Below, piece after piece: positions 1 to 9,471 of a DNA stretch of 64,000 nucleotides (position 1 is the stretch's first letter; the number at the start of each line of letters is the position of its first letter). The notes below the pieces were generated by a model. It did no database searches, was not told the DNA's origin, and saw only the letters and a program-made list of their open reading frames with translations. A program made the translations under genes and the position numbers. The stretch spans positions 62,001-126,000 of the forward strand of contig NZ_CAJYDW010000011.1 of NCBI RefSeq assembly GCF_913774235.1, read 5' to 3'. Source of the DNA: an uncultured Pseudomonas sp. Its GTDB lineage: Bacteria; Pseudomonadota; Gammaproteobacteria; Pseudomonadales; Pseudomonadaceae.

Positions 1-373
1 TCTGCTCGTCGGCGGCGTTGGAATAGATCACCAGGGGGATCTTGTCGGCGATCTTGGCCAGGCCGGCGGTGACGTCCGGGTGCGGGCCCCAGCTCGGCAC
101 CGCTTCGTAGTAGGCGTTGGCCTCGGCGTCGGTGAAGGAGATGCCCCAGCGCTTGCAGGTACGCTCCACGGCCGAGTAGAGCACTTCCGAATAGGGCTTC
201 CAGGCGCCGAGCACCTCGTCGAAGCGGTAGCCGTTGAAGTCTTTGCAGAACTGGTCCATCGCCTCGGCCGGGATGCGGTCGGCGAACATCTCGCGGGCCA
301 TGTCGGACATGCGGAAACGGGTCAGGGTGCCGTAGCAGTCGAAAGTGATGTACTTAGGCCGAAAGGCGGTCAT
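1..373 (-). CDS. Haloacid dehalogenase type II, partial (C-terminus outside window)
   Basis: About 124 N-terminal residues are visible; the rest lies beyond the left edge. The start has the HAD motif I (YITFDCYGTL), with the nucleophile Asp followed by Cys-Tyr-Gly-Thr as in type II 2-haloacid dehalogenases, and a motif II-like segment (VIYSNAADEQ) near the edge. These are cytosolic hydrolases that dehalogenate 2-haloacids or dephosphorylate small substrates; the real substrate cannot be read here. The ATG is preceded by AAAGGA at good spacing. A hairpin and T-tract separate it from the upstream aldehyde dehydrogenase on the same strand, so it probably has its own promoter between 374 and 493. 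Confidence 0.85.
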   Translation of the reverse strand, partial: MTAFRPKYITFDCYGTLTRFRMSDMAREMFADRIPAEAMDQFCKDFNGYRFDEVLGAWKPYSEVLYSAVERTCKRWGISFTDAEANAYYEAVPSWGPHPDVTAGLAKIADKIPLVIYSNAADEQ

Positions 374-493
374 GGCGTGGGTCCTTTGACGGAAAGTCGT
401 GAGTGGAGGCTGGGACGTTGGGGCTGTCCCTGGCAAGCATTACAGCATCGGCGGGCCTGGCGAATGTCCGCTTTCAGGCACCAGCGGAGACAG

Positions 494-512
494 AAAAAGC
501 CGTTTTGCGGCT
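494..512 (-). terminator. Intrinsic terminator after the aldehyde dehydrogenase gene
   Basis: Read on the minus strand, AGCCG, a CAAAA loop and CGGCT form a 5-bp stem followed by a run of five T. It lies 26 bases after the aldehyde dehydrogenase stop. The stem is short, so efficiency is uncertain, but position and T-tract fit rho-independent termination. Confidence 0.55.
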
Positions 513-538
513 AGGCCTCAGCATTGTTTGCGGAAGCC

Positions 539-2014
539 TCAGGAGTGCTCCAGGTCGATCAGCACGCTCTTGCTGCGCAGGTTGGCCTCGAAGGCCGCGC
601 GACCCAGGTCCTTGCCGATCCCGGACCGCTTGTAGCCGCCGGTGGGGATGATCCAGTCATGACTGCGCCCATAGCGATTGACCCAGACGGTACCGGCTTC
701 CAGGGCGCGGGTCAGGCGCAGCGCCCGGCCGAGATCGGCGGTATGCACCCCGGCCGCCAGGCCATAGGTGGGGTGATCGGCCAGGGCCAGGGCCTCGGCT
801 TCGTCGTCGAACACCTGCACGGTGAGCACTGGGCCGAAGATCTCTTCACGCACCGCGGGATTGTCCGCGCTCACCCCGGCGATCAGGGTCGGCTGATAGT
901 AGGCGCCGCCCATGCCCTCCTCCAAGGCGCCGCCGACCAGTAGCTCCGCGCCGGCCGCCCGGCTGCGGCTGACGATGTCCTGGATGCGCTGGCCCTGGCG
1001 GTGGGAAATGATCGGCGCCAGGGTGGCCTCCGTCGCCCAGGTCGGTCCGGGCCGCAGCTCGGCGAAGGCGGCGCGAATGCCGTCCAGCATCGGCTCCAGG
1101 GCGGCGCGCTGCACCAGCAGGCGCGAACCGGAGACGCAGACCTGGCCGGCGTTGCCGGTGATGGCAGCGGCCACGCTATGAGCGGTACGGGCCAGATCCG
1201 GGGCATCGGCGAACACCAGTTGCGGACTCTTGCCCCCCAGTTCCAGGGTCACCGGCTTGGGACCGCTCTCGGCGCAGGCGGTCATGATGGCGGTACCGGT
1301 GCCGGTGGAGCCGGTGAAGGTCACCTTGCCGATGCGCGGATGGCGGCACAGGGCGTCGCCGGTCACCCGGCCATCGCCCTGGACCACGCTGAGGATGCCG
1401 GCCGGCAGGCCCGCCAGGACGGCCAGCTCGGCCAGGCGCAGGATGGAGAACGGGGTCAGCTCCGACGGCTTGATCACCACGGCATTACCGGCGGCGAGCG
1501 CAGGTGCCATCTTCCAACCGGCCATGCTCAGCGGAAAATTCCAGGGCGCGATTGCCCCCACCACGCCATAGGGTTCGGTGATCTGCAGGCCCAGGTGGCT
1601 GGTAGCAGTGGCCGCCACCTCGCCGCCATGCTTGTCGGCGAACTCGGCGAAGAAGCGGATGCCCTCGGCCACGTAGGGGATGTCCCAGGCCAGCACCTCA
1701 CGCAGCGGACGGGTCGAACCCACGGCTTCCAGCGGTCCGAGCACCTCGCCGTCGGCTTCCACCAGATCGGCCCAGCGGCGCATCACCCGGGCACGCTCCC
1801 GGGGCGGGCGAGTCGCCCAGTCGCTGGCCTTCCAGGCGTGCCAGGTGCCCTCCACCACCTCGTCCACCAGCGCCGCCGAGGCACAGGGCAAGCCGCTTTG
1901 GAAGCCACTGTCGGAGGGCCGGAACACATCCAGCTCAGGGCGGGCGTCGCAGAGGCGCCCACCGATGAAATGAGCACAACGAACCGCAATTTTTCTGGGG
2001 TCGAACGAGGCCAT
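539..2014 (-). CDS. NAD(P)-dependent aldehyde dehydrogenase
   Basis: A 491-residue member of the ALDH superfamily, the usual full length. The cofactor-binding segment (APWNFPLSMAGWK) is near residue 150. The general-base Glu is in LELGGKSPQLVF near 255, and the catalytic Cys is in GNAGQVCVSG near 290. It should oxidise an aldehyde to its carboxylate in the cytosol. It resembles the betaine/gamma-aminobutyraldehyde dehydrogenase branch, but the substrate is not decided by sequence. It is read alone: a terminator separates it from the HAD gene, and the 183-bp gap to the divergent acetyltransferase gene should carry promoters for both. Confidence 0.9.
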   Translation of the reverse strand: MASFDPRKIAVRCAHFIGGRLCDARPELDVFRPSDSGFQSGLPCASAALVDEVVEGTWHAWKASDWATRPPRERARVMRRWADLVEADGEVLGPLEAVGSTRPLREVLAWDIPYVAEGIRFFAEFADKHGGEVAATATSHLGLQITEPYGVVGAIAPWNFPLSMAGWKMAPALAAGNAVVIKPSELTPFSILRLAELAVLAGLPAGILSVVQGDGRVTGDALCRHPRIGKVTFTGSTGTGTAIMTACAESGPKPVTLELGGKSPQLVFADAPDLARTAHSVAAAITGNAGQVCVSGSRLLVQRAALEPMLDGIRAAFAELRPGPTWATEATLAPIISHRQGQRIQDIVSRSRAAGAELLVGGALEEGMGGAYYQPTLIAGVSADNPAVREEIFGPVLTVQVFDDEAEALALADHPTYGLAAGVHTADLGRALRLTRALEAGTVWVNRYGRSHDWIIPTGGYKRSGIGKDLGRAAFEANLRSKSVLIDLEHS

Positions 2015-2197
2015 GGCGCGCTCCGCTAGGGCTGTGGGCTTGGCCCCATGCTAGGCGTGCCTGCCGCCATCTTTTGCCGAACTGATGCGGACCTTCGGCG
2101 CCTCCCAGCGCCGCGCCTACCCACCGGCAACCGAATCTGCCGTCGGGTCTTGCTAGGCTGGCGCCTGAATTAGCCAGACCCGAACCGGAGCCCTGCC

Positions 2198-3040
2198 GTG
2201 TCCCACGTCACCCTAAGACCCCTGCGCGAAACCGACCTCGCCACCGCCCACCGCCTGTCCCAGGCGCTGCAATGGCCCCACCGCCTGGAAGACTGGCAGT
2301 GCCTCTTCCACACCGGCGAAGGCCTGGTACTGGAAGACGACCAGGGAGTGTTCGGCACCGGCTTCTGCGTGCCCCAGGGCGACTACGCCACCATCGGCCT
2401 GGTGATCGTCGCCGACAGCCATCAAGGTAAAGGTCATGGGCGGCGCCTCATGGACGGCCTGCTGCAACTGGCTGGTACCCGCACGCCGCTGTTGGTGGCC
2501 ACGGTACGCGGCGCCCCGCTCTACCGCAGCCAGGGCTTCGAGTCCTACGAGCGCATCTACCAGCACCAGATCGCGACGCTGCCCGCCGTGACCGAACGGC
2601 AGCCGATGGAAAGCCAGGTGTGCGAGCTGACCCCGGCAGCGGCCCCACAACTGGAACGCCTTGCCCAGCTCGCCAGTGGCCTGGACCGCACCGCCCTGCT
2701 ACGGGAACTGCTGCCCCAGGCCGAACGCCTCGTTGGCCTGGAAAGCGAAGGCCAACTGCGCGGCTTCGCCCTGCTGCGCCCCTATGGTCGCGGCCTCTCG
2801 GTCGGCCCGGTGATCGCCGAATCCAGCGAGCAGGCCAAGGCGCTGATCCTCACCCTGCTGCGCGATGCAGAGGGGCGTTACGTGAGATTCGACGTCACCG
2901 CCCGCAGCGGTCTCAATCCCTGGCTCCTGGAGCTAGGCATCCCGCAGGTCGATGAGGTCGAGCAAATGGCCCGGGGCAAAGCACCCGAGCCCCGCGACGG
3001 CCTGGACCAGTTCGCCCTGCTGACCCAGGCATTGGGCTAG
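2198..3040 (+). CDS. GNAT family N-acetyltransferase
   Basis: A 280-residue protein with an N-terminal GNAT fold. The acetyl-CoA loop is visible as DSHQGKGHGRRLMDGLL near residues 75-90 (the Q/RxxGxG/A pattern). The C-terminal half resembles the second domain found in two-domain GNATs (Acetyltransf_18 type). The start is GTG, supported by CCGGAG eight bases upstream. It should transfer acetyl from acetyl-CoA to an amine, but the acceptor is unknown. It is a single gene convergent with the next one. Confidence 0.85.
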   Translation: MSHVTLRPLRETDLATAHRLSQALQWPHRLEDWQCLFHTGEGLVLEDDQGVFGTGFCVPQGDYATIGLVIVADSHQGKGHGRRLMDGLLQLAGTRTPLLVATVRGAPLYRSQGFESYERIYQHQIATLPAVTERQPMESQVCELTPAAAPQLERLAQLASGLDRTALLRELLPQAERLVGLESEGQLRGFALLRPYGRGLSVGPVIAESSEQAKALILTLLRDAEGRYVRFDVTARSGLNPWLLELGIPQVDEVEQMARGKAPEPRDGLDQFALLTQALG

Positions 3041-3161
3041 TCAACCCGAAAGAGGTAGCGCCTTTCATACCGAGCCAATCGCGGCTTCTTATCACCATCG
3101 GCGACCCGAACGCGTATTGGCTCACCGCTTATTTGGCTTTCAAGCGACCTTCACGACACCA

Positions 3162-3875
3162 TCAGGTAGGGCTTGCGTAAGCACATAGCAGTTGCGAGAT
3201 GACAGGCCCTTGCACATAGGAAACCGCCGCGCTCAGAAATAACACCCCAACTGTAGTAGCGAACAAGGCACGAATCCGGCCAAACTCGTGCACGAGACGC
3301 TGCAACCGGAACATTAGAAAAATAAAAACTGCATAACCTATCAGCACGAAAAAGTTTGACAGGACCGCCATTGAGCTTGTTTGAATTGTCGAACTAACCG
3401 CTTCGCCATAGCCAGCCGCAGTACAATTTTGCGCCATCACCTTCAAGCGCACCCCTAATGCAGGCATTTCGAACAACTTCAAAAAAACCAACCAGCCAGC
3501 AAGGTAGAAGAAGGCATTGATGCTAACCAGCATCCCCTTTCGTGCACCTGACAACCGAGCGGCCAATCCGAAGCAAGCGCCATAAAACAAGATGAGCAGC
3601 CAGTTTGCCATGGTCATTACACCGACAAACTCAAAGCTTGGCACTACACCTGCCGACCGAGACGCAGGCAGCCCTAGTACGCTCAAACCTGTGGCTACAG
3701 CGATGCCAAACAGCCATGCCCGAGGACAGGCTTCCCTACGCTTCTTCATTTCTTCAAAAAAGGCGGGGCTGGACTGAAGGAGCAGTTGAGCATCTCGTGC
3801 AGACGCGCCTATGACTGTCCACATTTTTTCCAGGAAAAATGCCGCTGTTTTCTCCAACTGTACATTTCTCCGCAT
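3162..3875 (-). CDS. Uncharacterised integral membrane protein, low GC
   Basis: A 237-residue protein with a charged N-terminal ~45 residues, then about five hydrophobic segments (near residues 50-70, 83-105, 115-135, 170-190 and 205-225). It resembles small multi-pass proteins of the YIP1/DUF type in layout only; no family is recognised with confidence. Base composition is clearly more AT-rich than flanking genes, with frequent A/T third positions, which suggests acquisition from another source. It stands alone between a convergent acetyltransferase and a divergent diguanylate cyclase. Confidence 0.65.
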   Translation of the reverse strand: MRRNVQLEKTAAFFLEKMWTVIGASARDAQLLLQSSPAFFEEMKKRREACPRAWLFGIAVATGLSVLGLPASRSAGVVPSFEFVGVMTMANWLLILFYGACFGLAARLSGARKGMLVSINAFFYLAGWLVFLKLFEMPALGVRLKVMAQNCTAAGYGEAVSSTIQTSSMAVLSNFFVLIGYAVFIFLMFRLQRLVHEFGRIRALFATTVGVLFLSAAVSYVQGPVISQLLCAYASPT

Positions 3876-4202
3876 GGCAACGACTGATTGGCAAGCTTAT
3901 ACATCGACCAGGTAAATGTCGCACGCCGGTGCCACGCGGCAGGTGCTTGTCGAGACGTTTCGTAAAAAGCTCACTTTGGCCCACATGAATGTTCAGTCAA
4001 TCATCGCGACAGCGGAAACGCTCGGCCGGTAGCGGTCATCATTTCAGGGGTTCAAGAGCTATTCTCCTCACCCGATGCCAGCCTGCAACCTAATGCTGTC
4101 CTACCGCTTACAGAACTTGGCAAACCGCTCGGTCAGACGCTCATCTATTGCCAATAACACCTACGGTTATCCTGCGTGAACTCGCAGTTACCAGGCCCAA
4201 CC
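3876..4202. other. Intergenic region, divergent promoters expected
   Basis: About 330 bases separate the low-GC membrane gene (leftward) from the diguanylate cyclase (rightward). The part nearest the membrane gene shares its low GC. I see no convincing gene, strong hairpin or repeat here; promoters for both genes are expected but no consensus is clear enough to place. Confidence 0.4.
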
Positions 4203-5351
4203 ATGCTTTCCACCCTCGTCACCTCCTCCAGCATCGTTTTCATCAGTCTGCTGTTCGGCGCCGGCCTGCTCGTGGCCTGGCGGGAGTTCGGCTTGCAGCG
4301 CCACGTAGCGCTCTGGGCGCTGTCTTTCATGGCCGCCGCCGTGGGCCACGGCCTACGTATCGCCGGCGGCCTCTGGGTCGCCCAGCAAGGGCTGCTCGCC
4401 ATGCTCGCCTGTCATGCCTCCATCGCCAGCTTCGCCCTGCTGGCCTGGGGCTTTCGCCTGCGGGCCCAGCGCGACAGCCGCCTGGTGCTCGGCTGTTGGC
4501 TCGCCTCGTTGCTGGTGATCACCGCGGTCTGGTACGGCCAGCTCGCCGAATGGCGGACCTTCTCGCGGATAGGCACCGCCGCGGTCGATGCATTCATGGT
4601 CGCCATCATTCTGGCGACCCTGCGCCATAGCCGGGGTACCGCGCGCCTTCTGCAGGGGTATCTGGCCCTCTATGGGCTATACATCGCCAGCGTCGGCGTC
4701 ACCGCCTGGCTGGCACGGCCGGGCGGGATGCTGGGCAACGACGTCTTCATCATCGTGCTGTCGATCGGCACCCCGACCGGGATGATCGGCAGCGGCATCC
4801 TGACCTTGCTGATCGTCTCGGCCGATCTGGCCGCCGAGTTGCGCCGTCAGGCGCGCACCGATGCCCTCACCGGCTTGCTCAATCGGCGTGGCCTCGAAGA
4901 GCGGGCCGAGGAGCTGCTGGCGGAGCCACGCCGGCCGAGCGCCCTGGCGGTGGTGATCGCCGATCTCGATCACTTCAAGTCGATCAACGACCGTCTCGGT
5001 CACGCGGCGGGGGACGATGTCCTGCGCCGCTTCGCCCTGCATCTGCGCGAAACCCTAGGAGCGCGAGGGCTGGCGGGACGCCTGGGAGGCGAAGAATTCG
5101 TCCTCTTGCTGGCCGACTGCACGGCCGAGGCCGCCTATGGCCTGGTCGACACCCTGCGCGCCGGCGTTCCGGCCCGCTTCACCGCCAGCCATCCGGAGCT
5201 CGAGCAGGTGAGCGCCAGCTTCGGCATCGCCCTGGTGCAGCCCGGACAATCCTGGTCCGCCACCCTGGCCCGCGCCGACGCCGCGCTCTATCGGGCGAAG
5301 CGCGCAGGGCGCAATCGGGTACTGCTGGACGAGTCCGAAGTCCCGGCCTGA
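4203..5351 (+). CDS. Diguanylate cyclase with N-terminal membrane domain
   Basis: About 382 residues. The first ~205 contain six or so transmembrane helices with no recognised ligand motif, followed by a GGDEF domain (RTDALTGLLNRRG, then DLDHFKSINDRLGH). The active-site loop is intact as GGEEF in RLGGEEFVLLLADC, so it should make cyclic di-GMP from two GTP at the inner membrane. The RxxD inhibitory site normally found nine residues before GGEEF is absent (Gly at both key places), so product inhibition through that site is unlikely. ATG 4203 is chosen because it begins directly at the first hydrophobic helix; an in-frame GTG at 4176 is the alternative. Confidence 0.88.
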   Translation: MLSTLVTSSSIVFISLLFGAGLLVAWREFGLQRHVALWALSFMAAAVGHGLRIAGGLWVAQQGLLAMLACHASIASFALLAWGFRLRAQRDSRLVLGCWLASLLVITAVWYGQLAEWRTFSRIGTAAVDAFMVAIILATLRHSRGTARLLQGYLALYGLYIASVGVTAWLARPGGMLGNDVFIIVLSIGTPTGMIGSGILTLLIVSADLAAELRRQARTDALTGLLNRRGLEERAEELLAEPRRPSALAVVIADLDHFKSINDRLGHAAGDDVLRRFALHLRETLGARGLAGRLGGEEFVLLLADCTAEAAYGLVDTLRAGVPARFTASHPELEQVSASFGIALVQPGQSWSATLARADAALYRAKRAGRNRVLLDESEVPA

Positions 5352-5363
5352 CGGGCTAGCGAA

Positions 5364-5771
5364 TCAGCGCCACTCGCACCCGGCCACGCGATTGCAGCTG
5401 GTGCGGGCGCGGTCGCCCTGGGAGGTGGAGAAACGGCTGATGACGTTCCAGCCCAGCTGGCGGGTGCGGCCGAGCCAGAGATTGCCGTCGCTGCTGAGCC
5501 CGCTGAAGAACTGCAGCCGGCCCAGGCGGGTGCTGGTCTGCGCCCAGGTCAGGCCCGACGCCGCATCGAAGCCGCGCATCAGGGTGTCGTTGCCCTGCAC
5601 CGCCACGCCATACCAACCACCCTGTCCGTCGTGGCAGCGCAGCACAAAGGCACTACGCACACAGGTATTGGCCGGTTTGAGACTGGGAATGGCCGCCTGG
5701 GCGGCAGCCAGCGGCATCAGTAGCAGCGCAGTAGCCAACAGGCAGCTACGCGGGATCGAGGACGAGTTCAT
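5364..5771 (-). CDS. Small secreted protein of unknown function
   Basis: A 135-residue protein with a clear Sec signal peptide: positively charged start, hydrophobic core LLATALLLMPLAAAQA and cleavage expected after AQA near residue 26. The mature part of about 109 residues has four Cys, two near its start (CVRSAFVLRC) and two near its end (SCNRVAGC), which could form two disulfides in the periplasm. It has Trp- and Gly-rich strands but I recognise no family. It is tail-to-tail with the diguanylate cyclase gene and 75 bases downstream of glycerate kinase on the same strand. Confidence 0.65.
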   Translation of the reverse strand: MNSSSIPRSCLLATALLLMPLAAAQAAIPSLKPANTCVRSAFVLRCHDGQGGWYGVAVQGNDTLMRGFDAASGLTWAQTSTRLGRLQFFSGLSSDGNLWLGRTRQLGWNVISRFSTSQGDRARTSCNRVAGCEWR

Positions 5772-5846
5772 GGCGCCAGTGGGTCGGGAAGCGGAACGCC
5801 CAGCATGAGGTAAAACCCGCGGCCTTGCCAGAGGGTAGCCGCGGGT

Positions 5847-6989
5847 CTAGCCCGGCCTTTTCGCCACCTGCCAGAACCGTCCGATGTCCCGCGCGGTACG
5901 CTCCAGCAGGAGGTCGGCCTGGGCCACGGCCTCGTCCAGACTGAGCGGTCCCGGCACCAGGCTGAAGGCCGCCGCGAGACCCTGCTCATAGAGGGCGTCG
6001 TAGCCCTCGCCCAGAGATCCGGCCACGGCCACCACCGGCACGCCATGGCGCCGGGCCAGGCGCAGCACGCCGGCTGGGGTCTTGCCTCTCAGGGTCTGGC
6101 CGTCCAGCCGCCCCTCCCCGGTCAGCGCCAGATCCGCACCCAGCAGCGCTTGCTCCAGGCCTACCAGTTCGGCCACCACCTCGACGCCGGGGCGGAAGGT
6201 AGCTCCCAGAAACGCCAGGGCGGCGAAGCCTACCCCACCGGCAGCCCCGGCACCGGGCTGCTCGCGAACGTCGCGGCCAAGGGTCGCGGCGGTGACCGAA
6301 GCGAAATGGGCCAGGGCGTCATCGAGCTGACGCACCTGCGTGGTCGAGGCGCCCTTCTGTGGACCGAAAATGTGGCTGGCGCCCTGGGGACCGCAGAGGG
6401 GATTATCGACATCGGCGGCGATGACCACTTCCACCTCCGCCAGGCGGGGATGCAGCGGCGCCAATTCGATCCGCGCCAACTGTGCCAGGGCCGCTCCGCC
6501 GGGTGCCAGCGGCTGCCCGCGGTCATCCAGCAACCGCACGCCCAGCGCCTGCAACAGACCCGCGCCGCCATCGTTGGTGGCACTGCCGCCGATGGCCAGC
6601 ACCAGGCGCTCGGCGCCCGCATCCAAGGCCACGTGCAGCAACTCGCCGGTGCCCCGGGAGGTAGCGGCCAGCACGTCGCGCCGCGCCTTGGGCACCAATT
6701 CCAGGCCACTGGCGCTGGCCATCTCGACGAAGGCGGTGCGCTGCTCGGCCAGCCAGCCCCAGCGCGCGGTCACTGGCTCGCCCAGCGGACCGGTGACCTG
6801 CCGCTCGCGTACTTCACCGCCCGTGGCAGCCAGGACGGCGTCCAGCGTGCCCTCGCCGCCGTCCCCCAGGGGGCACTCGATCAGCTCGGCCTCCGGCAAG
6901 GCCTGGCGCAAGCCACGGGCCAGGGCGCGGGCAACGCCGGCGGCGGTCAGACTTTCCTTGAAGGAATCCGGGGCGATGACGATCTTCAT
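5847..6989 (-). CDS. Glycerate kinase (GarK/GlxK family)
   Basis: Begins MKIVIAPDSFKESLTA, the hallmark N-terminus of type II glycerate kinases, and runs 380 residues, the usual length. Conserved segments include GDGGEGTLD near 60 and IGGSATNDGGAG near 130. It phosphorylates D-glycerate to a phosphoglycerate with ATP in the cytosol, feeding glyoxylate- or sugar-acid-derived carbon into glycolysis. The start is placed at the family methionine rather than the longer in-frame extension to 7043. A CdaR-type regulator gene lies about 100 bases upstream on the same strand and probably controls it. Confidence 0.92.
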   Translation of the reverse strand: MKIVIAPDSFKESLTAAGVARALARGLRQALPEAELIECPLGDGGEGTLDAVLAATGGEVRERQVTGPLGEPVTARWGWLAEQRTAFVEMASASGLELVPKARRDVLAATSRGTGELLHVALDAGAERLVLAIGGSATNDGGAGLLQALGVRLLDDRGQPLAPGGAALAQLARIELAPLHPRLAEVEVVIAADVDNPLCGPQGASHIFGPQKGASTTQVRQLDDALAHFASVTAATLGRDVREQPGAGAAGGVGFAALAFLGATFRPGVEVVAELVGLEQALLGADLALTGEGRLDGQTLRGKTPAGVLRLARRHGVPVVAVAGSLGEGYDALYEQGLAAAFSLVPGPLSLDEAVAQADLLLERTARDIGRFWQVAKRPG

Positions 6990-7089
6990 GGGGCGATTCT
7001 CCGTTGTTGTGCTCCAAGTCTTCTCCGGAACATACAAGACCACAACGGGGCGAACGCCCTATGAGAATCAGCGAAGCCTGTGCAGTTGC

Positions 7090-8172
7090 CTAATCGATAT
7101 CCATCAGCAGCCAGGCGCAATAGAGTTCAGCCGCCTCGGCGAAGCGCCGCGGATCACGCCCGGTCAGCGCCTGGATGCGCTCCAGTCGGTGCCTTAGGCC
7201 GTTGCGGTGCAGCCCGAGCGCTTCAGCGCAGGCCTGGGGACTGGCGTCCGCCGCGAACCAGGCGTGCAGCGTCGCGAGCAGCTGGCCGTCACGGTCGGCC
7301 TGTCGCAGGCGCAGCAGGGGCTCCAGCAGCCTGGCGTTAGCGGTGCCGGCTGCCTGGGTCTGCAGCCAGGTCGGCAAGGCCAGGTCATCCCAGGTCAGCT
7401 CGGTACGCTCAGGTTGCAGCCGCTTCGCCACCCTGAGCAGCTCCAACGCCCAACCCGTCGTCTCGGCCAGCCCTTGCCAGGGCCGGGCCTCGTTGATCCA
7501 GACACTGCGCTCCAGCGCCCAGCCTTGGTCGGGCAACGCTACCAGCAGCGCCTGGGGCGCCTCCGTACCGGGGCGATACCAGAGCCATTGGCGCTCCTCC
7601 CGTGGCAGGCACCAACTGTTATGCACTCGCCGCTGAGCCCAGTCGCCGAAGGTGGGCGCAGGAGTGGTGAACTCCAGCAACAGGACGTCACGCGGCAGCT
7701 CCGGGCGCAGTCCCAACAGCATCGCGTGGCGGCCCAGCTCAGGGGCTGCACCTGGGGCCAGCAATTGGCGCAGCAGGGACGCGTTCATCAGGGACGCTTC
7801 GGTAGGCTGCCCGGCCGCCTGTTCGATGAGCATTTCCGCGGTCAGGCGCAGCAGCTCCGCCGGTAGCCGCAGCTGCTCGGCATCCTCCCCGGTCACCCCG
7901 AGCACACCCACCAGCTCGCCCTGGCGATACAGCGGCAGGTTGATCCCCGCCTGGGCGCCCGGTAGGCGCGCCGCGGTCGCCGCATCCAGGGCCACCGCCT
8001 GGCCTTCGGCGATGACTCGTTGCGCACCGGCATGGCGGGTGAACAGCCGCGTGGCGTCTCCCGAGCCGATGATCAGCCCGGCCGCATCCATGACGTTGAC
8101 GTTGCCCGGCAGGATGCGCATGGCACGCTCGACGATTTCCTGCGCCAGGGTCTGGCTCAGCTCCAAGGCCAC
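7090..8172 (-). CDS. cdaR: CdaR-type (sugar diacid) transcriptional regulator
   Basis: 360 residues. The N-terminal sugar-diacid-recognition region carries AQEIVERAMRILPGNVNVMD and LPLYRQGELVGVLGVTG. The C-terminus has the PucR/CdaR helix-turn-helix (EALGLHRNGLRHRLERI near 320). In E. coli CdaR activates glucarate, galactarate and glycerate genes; here the neighbour downstream is glycerate kinase, so glycerate or glyoxylate metabolism is the likely regulon. The start codon is GTG, with GGAG unusually close to it. The symbol follows family resemblance, not a demonstrated regulon. Confidence 0.85.
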   Translation of the reverse strand: MALELSQTLAQEIVERAMRILPGNVNVMDAAGLIIGSGDATRLFTRHAGAQRVIAEGQAVALDAATAARLPGAQAGINLPLYRQGELVGVLGVTGEDAEQLRLPAELLRLTAEMLIEQAAGQPTEASLMNASLLRQLLAPGAAPELGRHAMLLGLRPELPRDVLLLEFTTPAPTFGDWAQRRVHNSWCLPREERQWLWYRPGTEAPQALLVALPDQGWALERSVWINEARPWQGLAETTGWALELLRVAKRLQPERTELTWDDLALPTWLQTQAAGTANARLLEPLLRLRQADRDGQLLATLHAWFAADASPQACAEALGLHRNGLRHRLERIQALTGRDPRRFAEAAELYCAWLLMDID

Positions 8173-8259
8173 CTCCGCGGTTGAAGAACGCCGGCATGGC
8201 GCGCCGTCACCTTAGAGGGGACCCCACCAGTGAGCAAGCCGCTGGGGAAACGCGAACCG

Positions 8260-9339
8260 CTACGCCGTCGTATTCAGCACCCCACGCCGCACCTGGTCGC
8301 GCTCGATGGATTCGAACAGCGCCTTGAAGTTGCCCTCGCCGAAGCCGGTATCGCCCTTGCGCTGGATGAATTCGAAGAACACCGGGCCCAGCAGCGTCTG
8401 GGAGAAGATCTGCAGCAACAGCCGCCGCTCCCCGCCTTCGGCGCTGCCGTCGAGCAGGATGCCGCGGGCTTTCAGCTCCTCCACCGGCTCGCCATGGTTG
8501 GGCAGCCGCCCTTCGAGCATCTCGTAGTAGGTCTCCGGTGGCGCGGTCATGAAGCGGGTGCCAAAGGCCTTGAGGCGATCCCAGGTGGCCACCAGGTCAT
8601 CGGTGAGGAAGGCCACGTGCTGGATGCCCTCGCCATTGAACTGCATGAGGAATTCCTCGATCTGCCCGGCGCCCTTGGAGGATTCCTCGTTCAGCGGGAT
8701 GCGCACCAGGCCGTCCGGTGCGGTCATGGCCTTGGAGGTCAGGCCGGTGTATTCGCCCTTGATGTCGAAATAGCGCAGCTCGCGGAAATTGAACAGCCGC
8801 TCGTAGAAGTCGGCCCAGTAGGCCATGCGTCCGCGATAGACGTTATGGGTCAGGTGATCGATCACCTTGAGTCCGGCACCGAAGGGCTTGCGCTCCACCC
8901 CGTCCAGGAACACGAAGTCGATGTCGTAGATGGAACTGCCCTCCTCGTAGCGATCGATGAGGTACAGGGGCGCACCGCCGATGCCCTTGATCGCCGGCAG
9001 GCGCAATTCCATCGGCCCGGTGGGCATGTCCACCGCCTGGGCGCCCAGCTCCAGCGCCTTGGCATAGGCGTGGTGGGAGTCCCGGCAGCGAAAGGCCATG
9101 CCACACACCGAGGGGCCATGCTCGGCGGCGAAATAGGCCGCATGCCCGGTCTTCTCGCGATTGACGATGGCGTTGATGTCGCCTTGGCGAAACAGCACCA
9201 CGTCCTTGGATCTGTGATTGGCGACGTGGCTGAAGCCGAGGCTTTCCAGCACGGGTTCGATGACATTGGGCGTGGGCGAGGCGAATTCGATGAACTCGAA
9301 ACCCATGAGGCCCATGGGGTTTTCAAACAGATCGGCCAT
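8260..9339 (-). CDS. hpd: 4-hydroxyphenylpyruvate dioxygenase
   Basis: 359 residues, matching bacterial HPPD length. It contains two vicinal-oxygen-chelate domains. The three iron ligands can be placed in [10 protein letters not shown] (His), [11 protein letters not shown] (His) and [11 protein letters not shown] (Glu). It converts 4-hydroxyphenylpyruvate to homogentisate with Fe(II) and O2, the entry step of tyrosine breakdown. AAGGAG lies eight bases before ATG. It is downstream of maiA on the same strand with a 128-bp gap that itself may hold a small ORF. Homogentisate is then opened by HmgA, encoded 6 kb to the right. Confidence 0.95.
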   Translation of the reverse strand: MADLFENPMGLMGFEFIEFASPTPNVIEPVLESLGFSHVANHRSKDVVLFRQGDINAIVNREKTGHAAYFAAEHGPSVCGMAFRCRDSHHAYAKALELGAQAVDMPTGPMELRLPAIKGIGGAPLYLIDRYEEGSSIYDIDFVFLDGVERKPFGAGLKVIDHLTHNVYRGRMAYWADFYERLFNFRELRYFDIKGEYTGLTSKAMTAPDGLVRIPLNEESSKGAGQIEEFLMQFNGEGIQHVAFLTDDLVATWDRLKAFGTRFMTAPPETYYEMLEGRLPNHGEPVEELKARGILLDGSAEGGERRLLLQIFSQTLLGPVFFEFIQRKGDTGFGEGNFKALFESIERDQVRRGVLNTTA

Positions 9340-9378
9340 GATTGGCTCCTTGACTGGCGACTGGACTAAGTGGAAGGC

Positions 9379-9471
9379 CTAGACGCTGGTCAAGGGCGGC
9401 GCGCAGGAGATGCCCCTCACGCTGCGGGCGAGGAAGTCGCCGAGGATGAGCTGGCAGCCGAGCAGCTTCAC
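9379..9471 (-). CDS. Candidate 30-residue small protein between maiA and hpd
   Basis: A GTG overlaps the maiA stop as GTGA and opens a 30-codon frame (MKLLGCQLILGDFLARS...) ending in TAG 39 bases before hpd. Every codon after the start ends in G or C, as real genes here do. The product would be mostly hydrophobic with two Cys. It could be a short protein made by coupled translation, or the leftover 3' end of a deleted gene. There is no homology that I recognise, so it is offered as a candidate only. Confidence 0.35.
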   Translation of the reverse strand: MKLLGCQLILGDFLARSVRGISCAPPLTSV

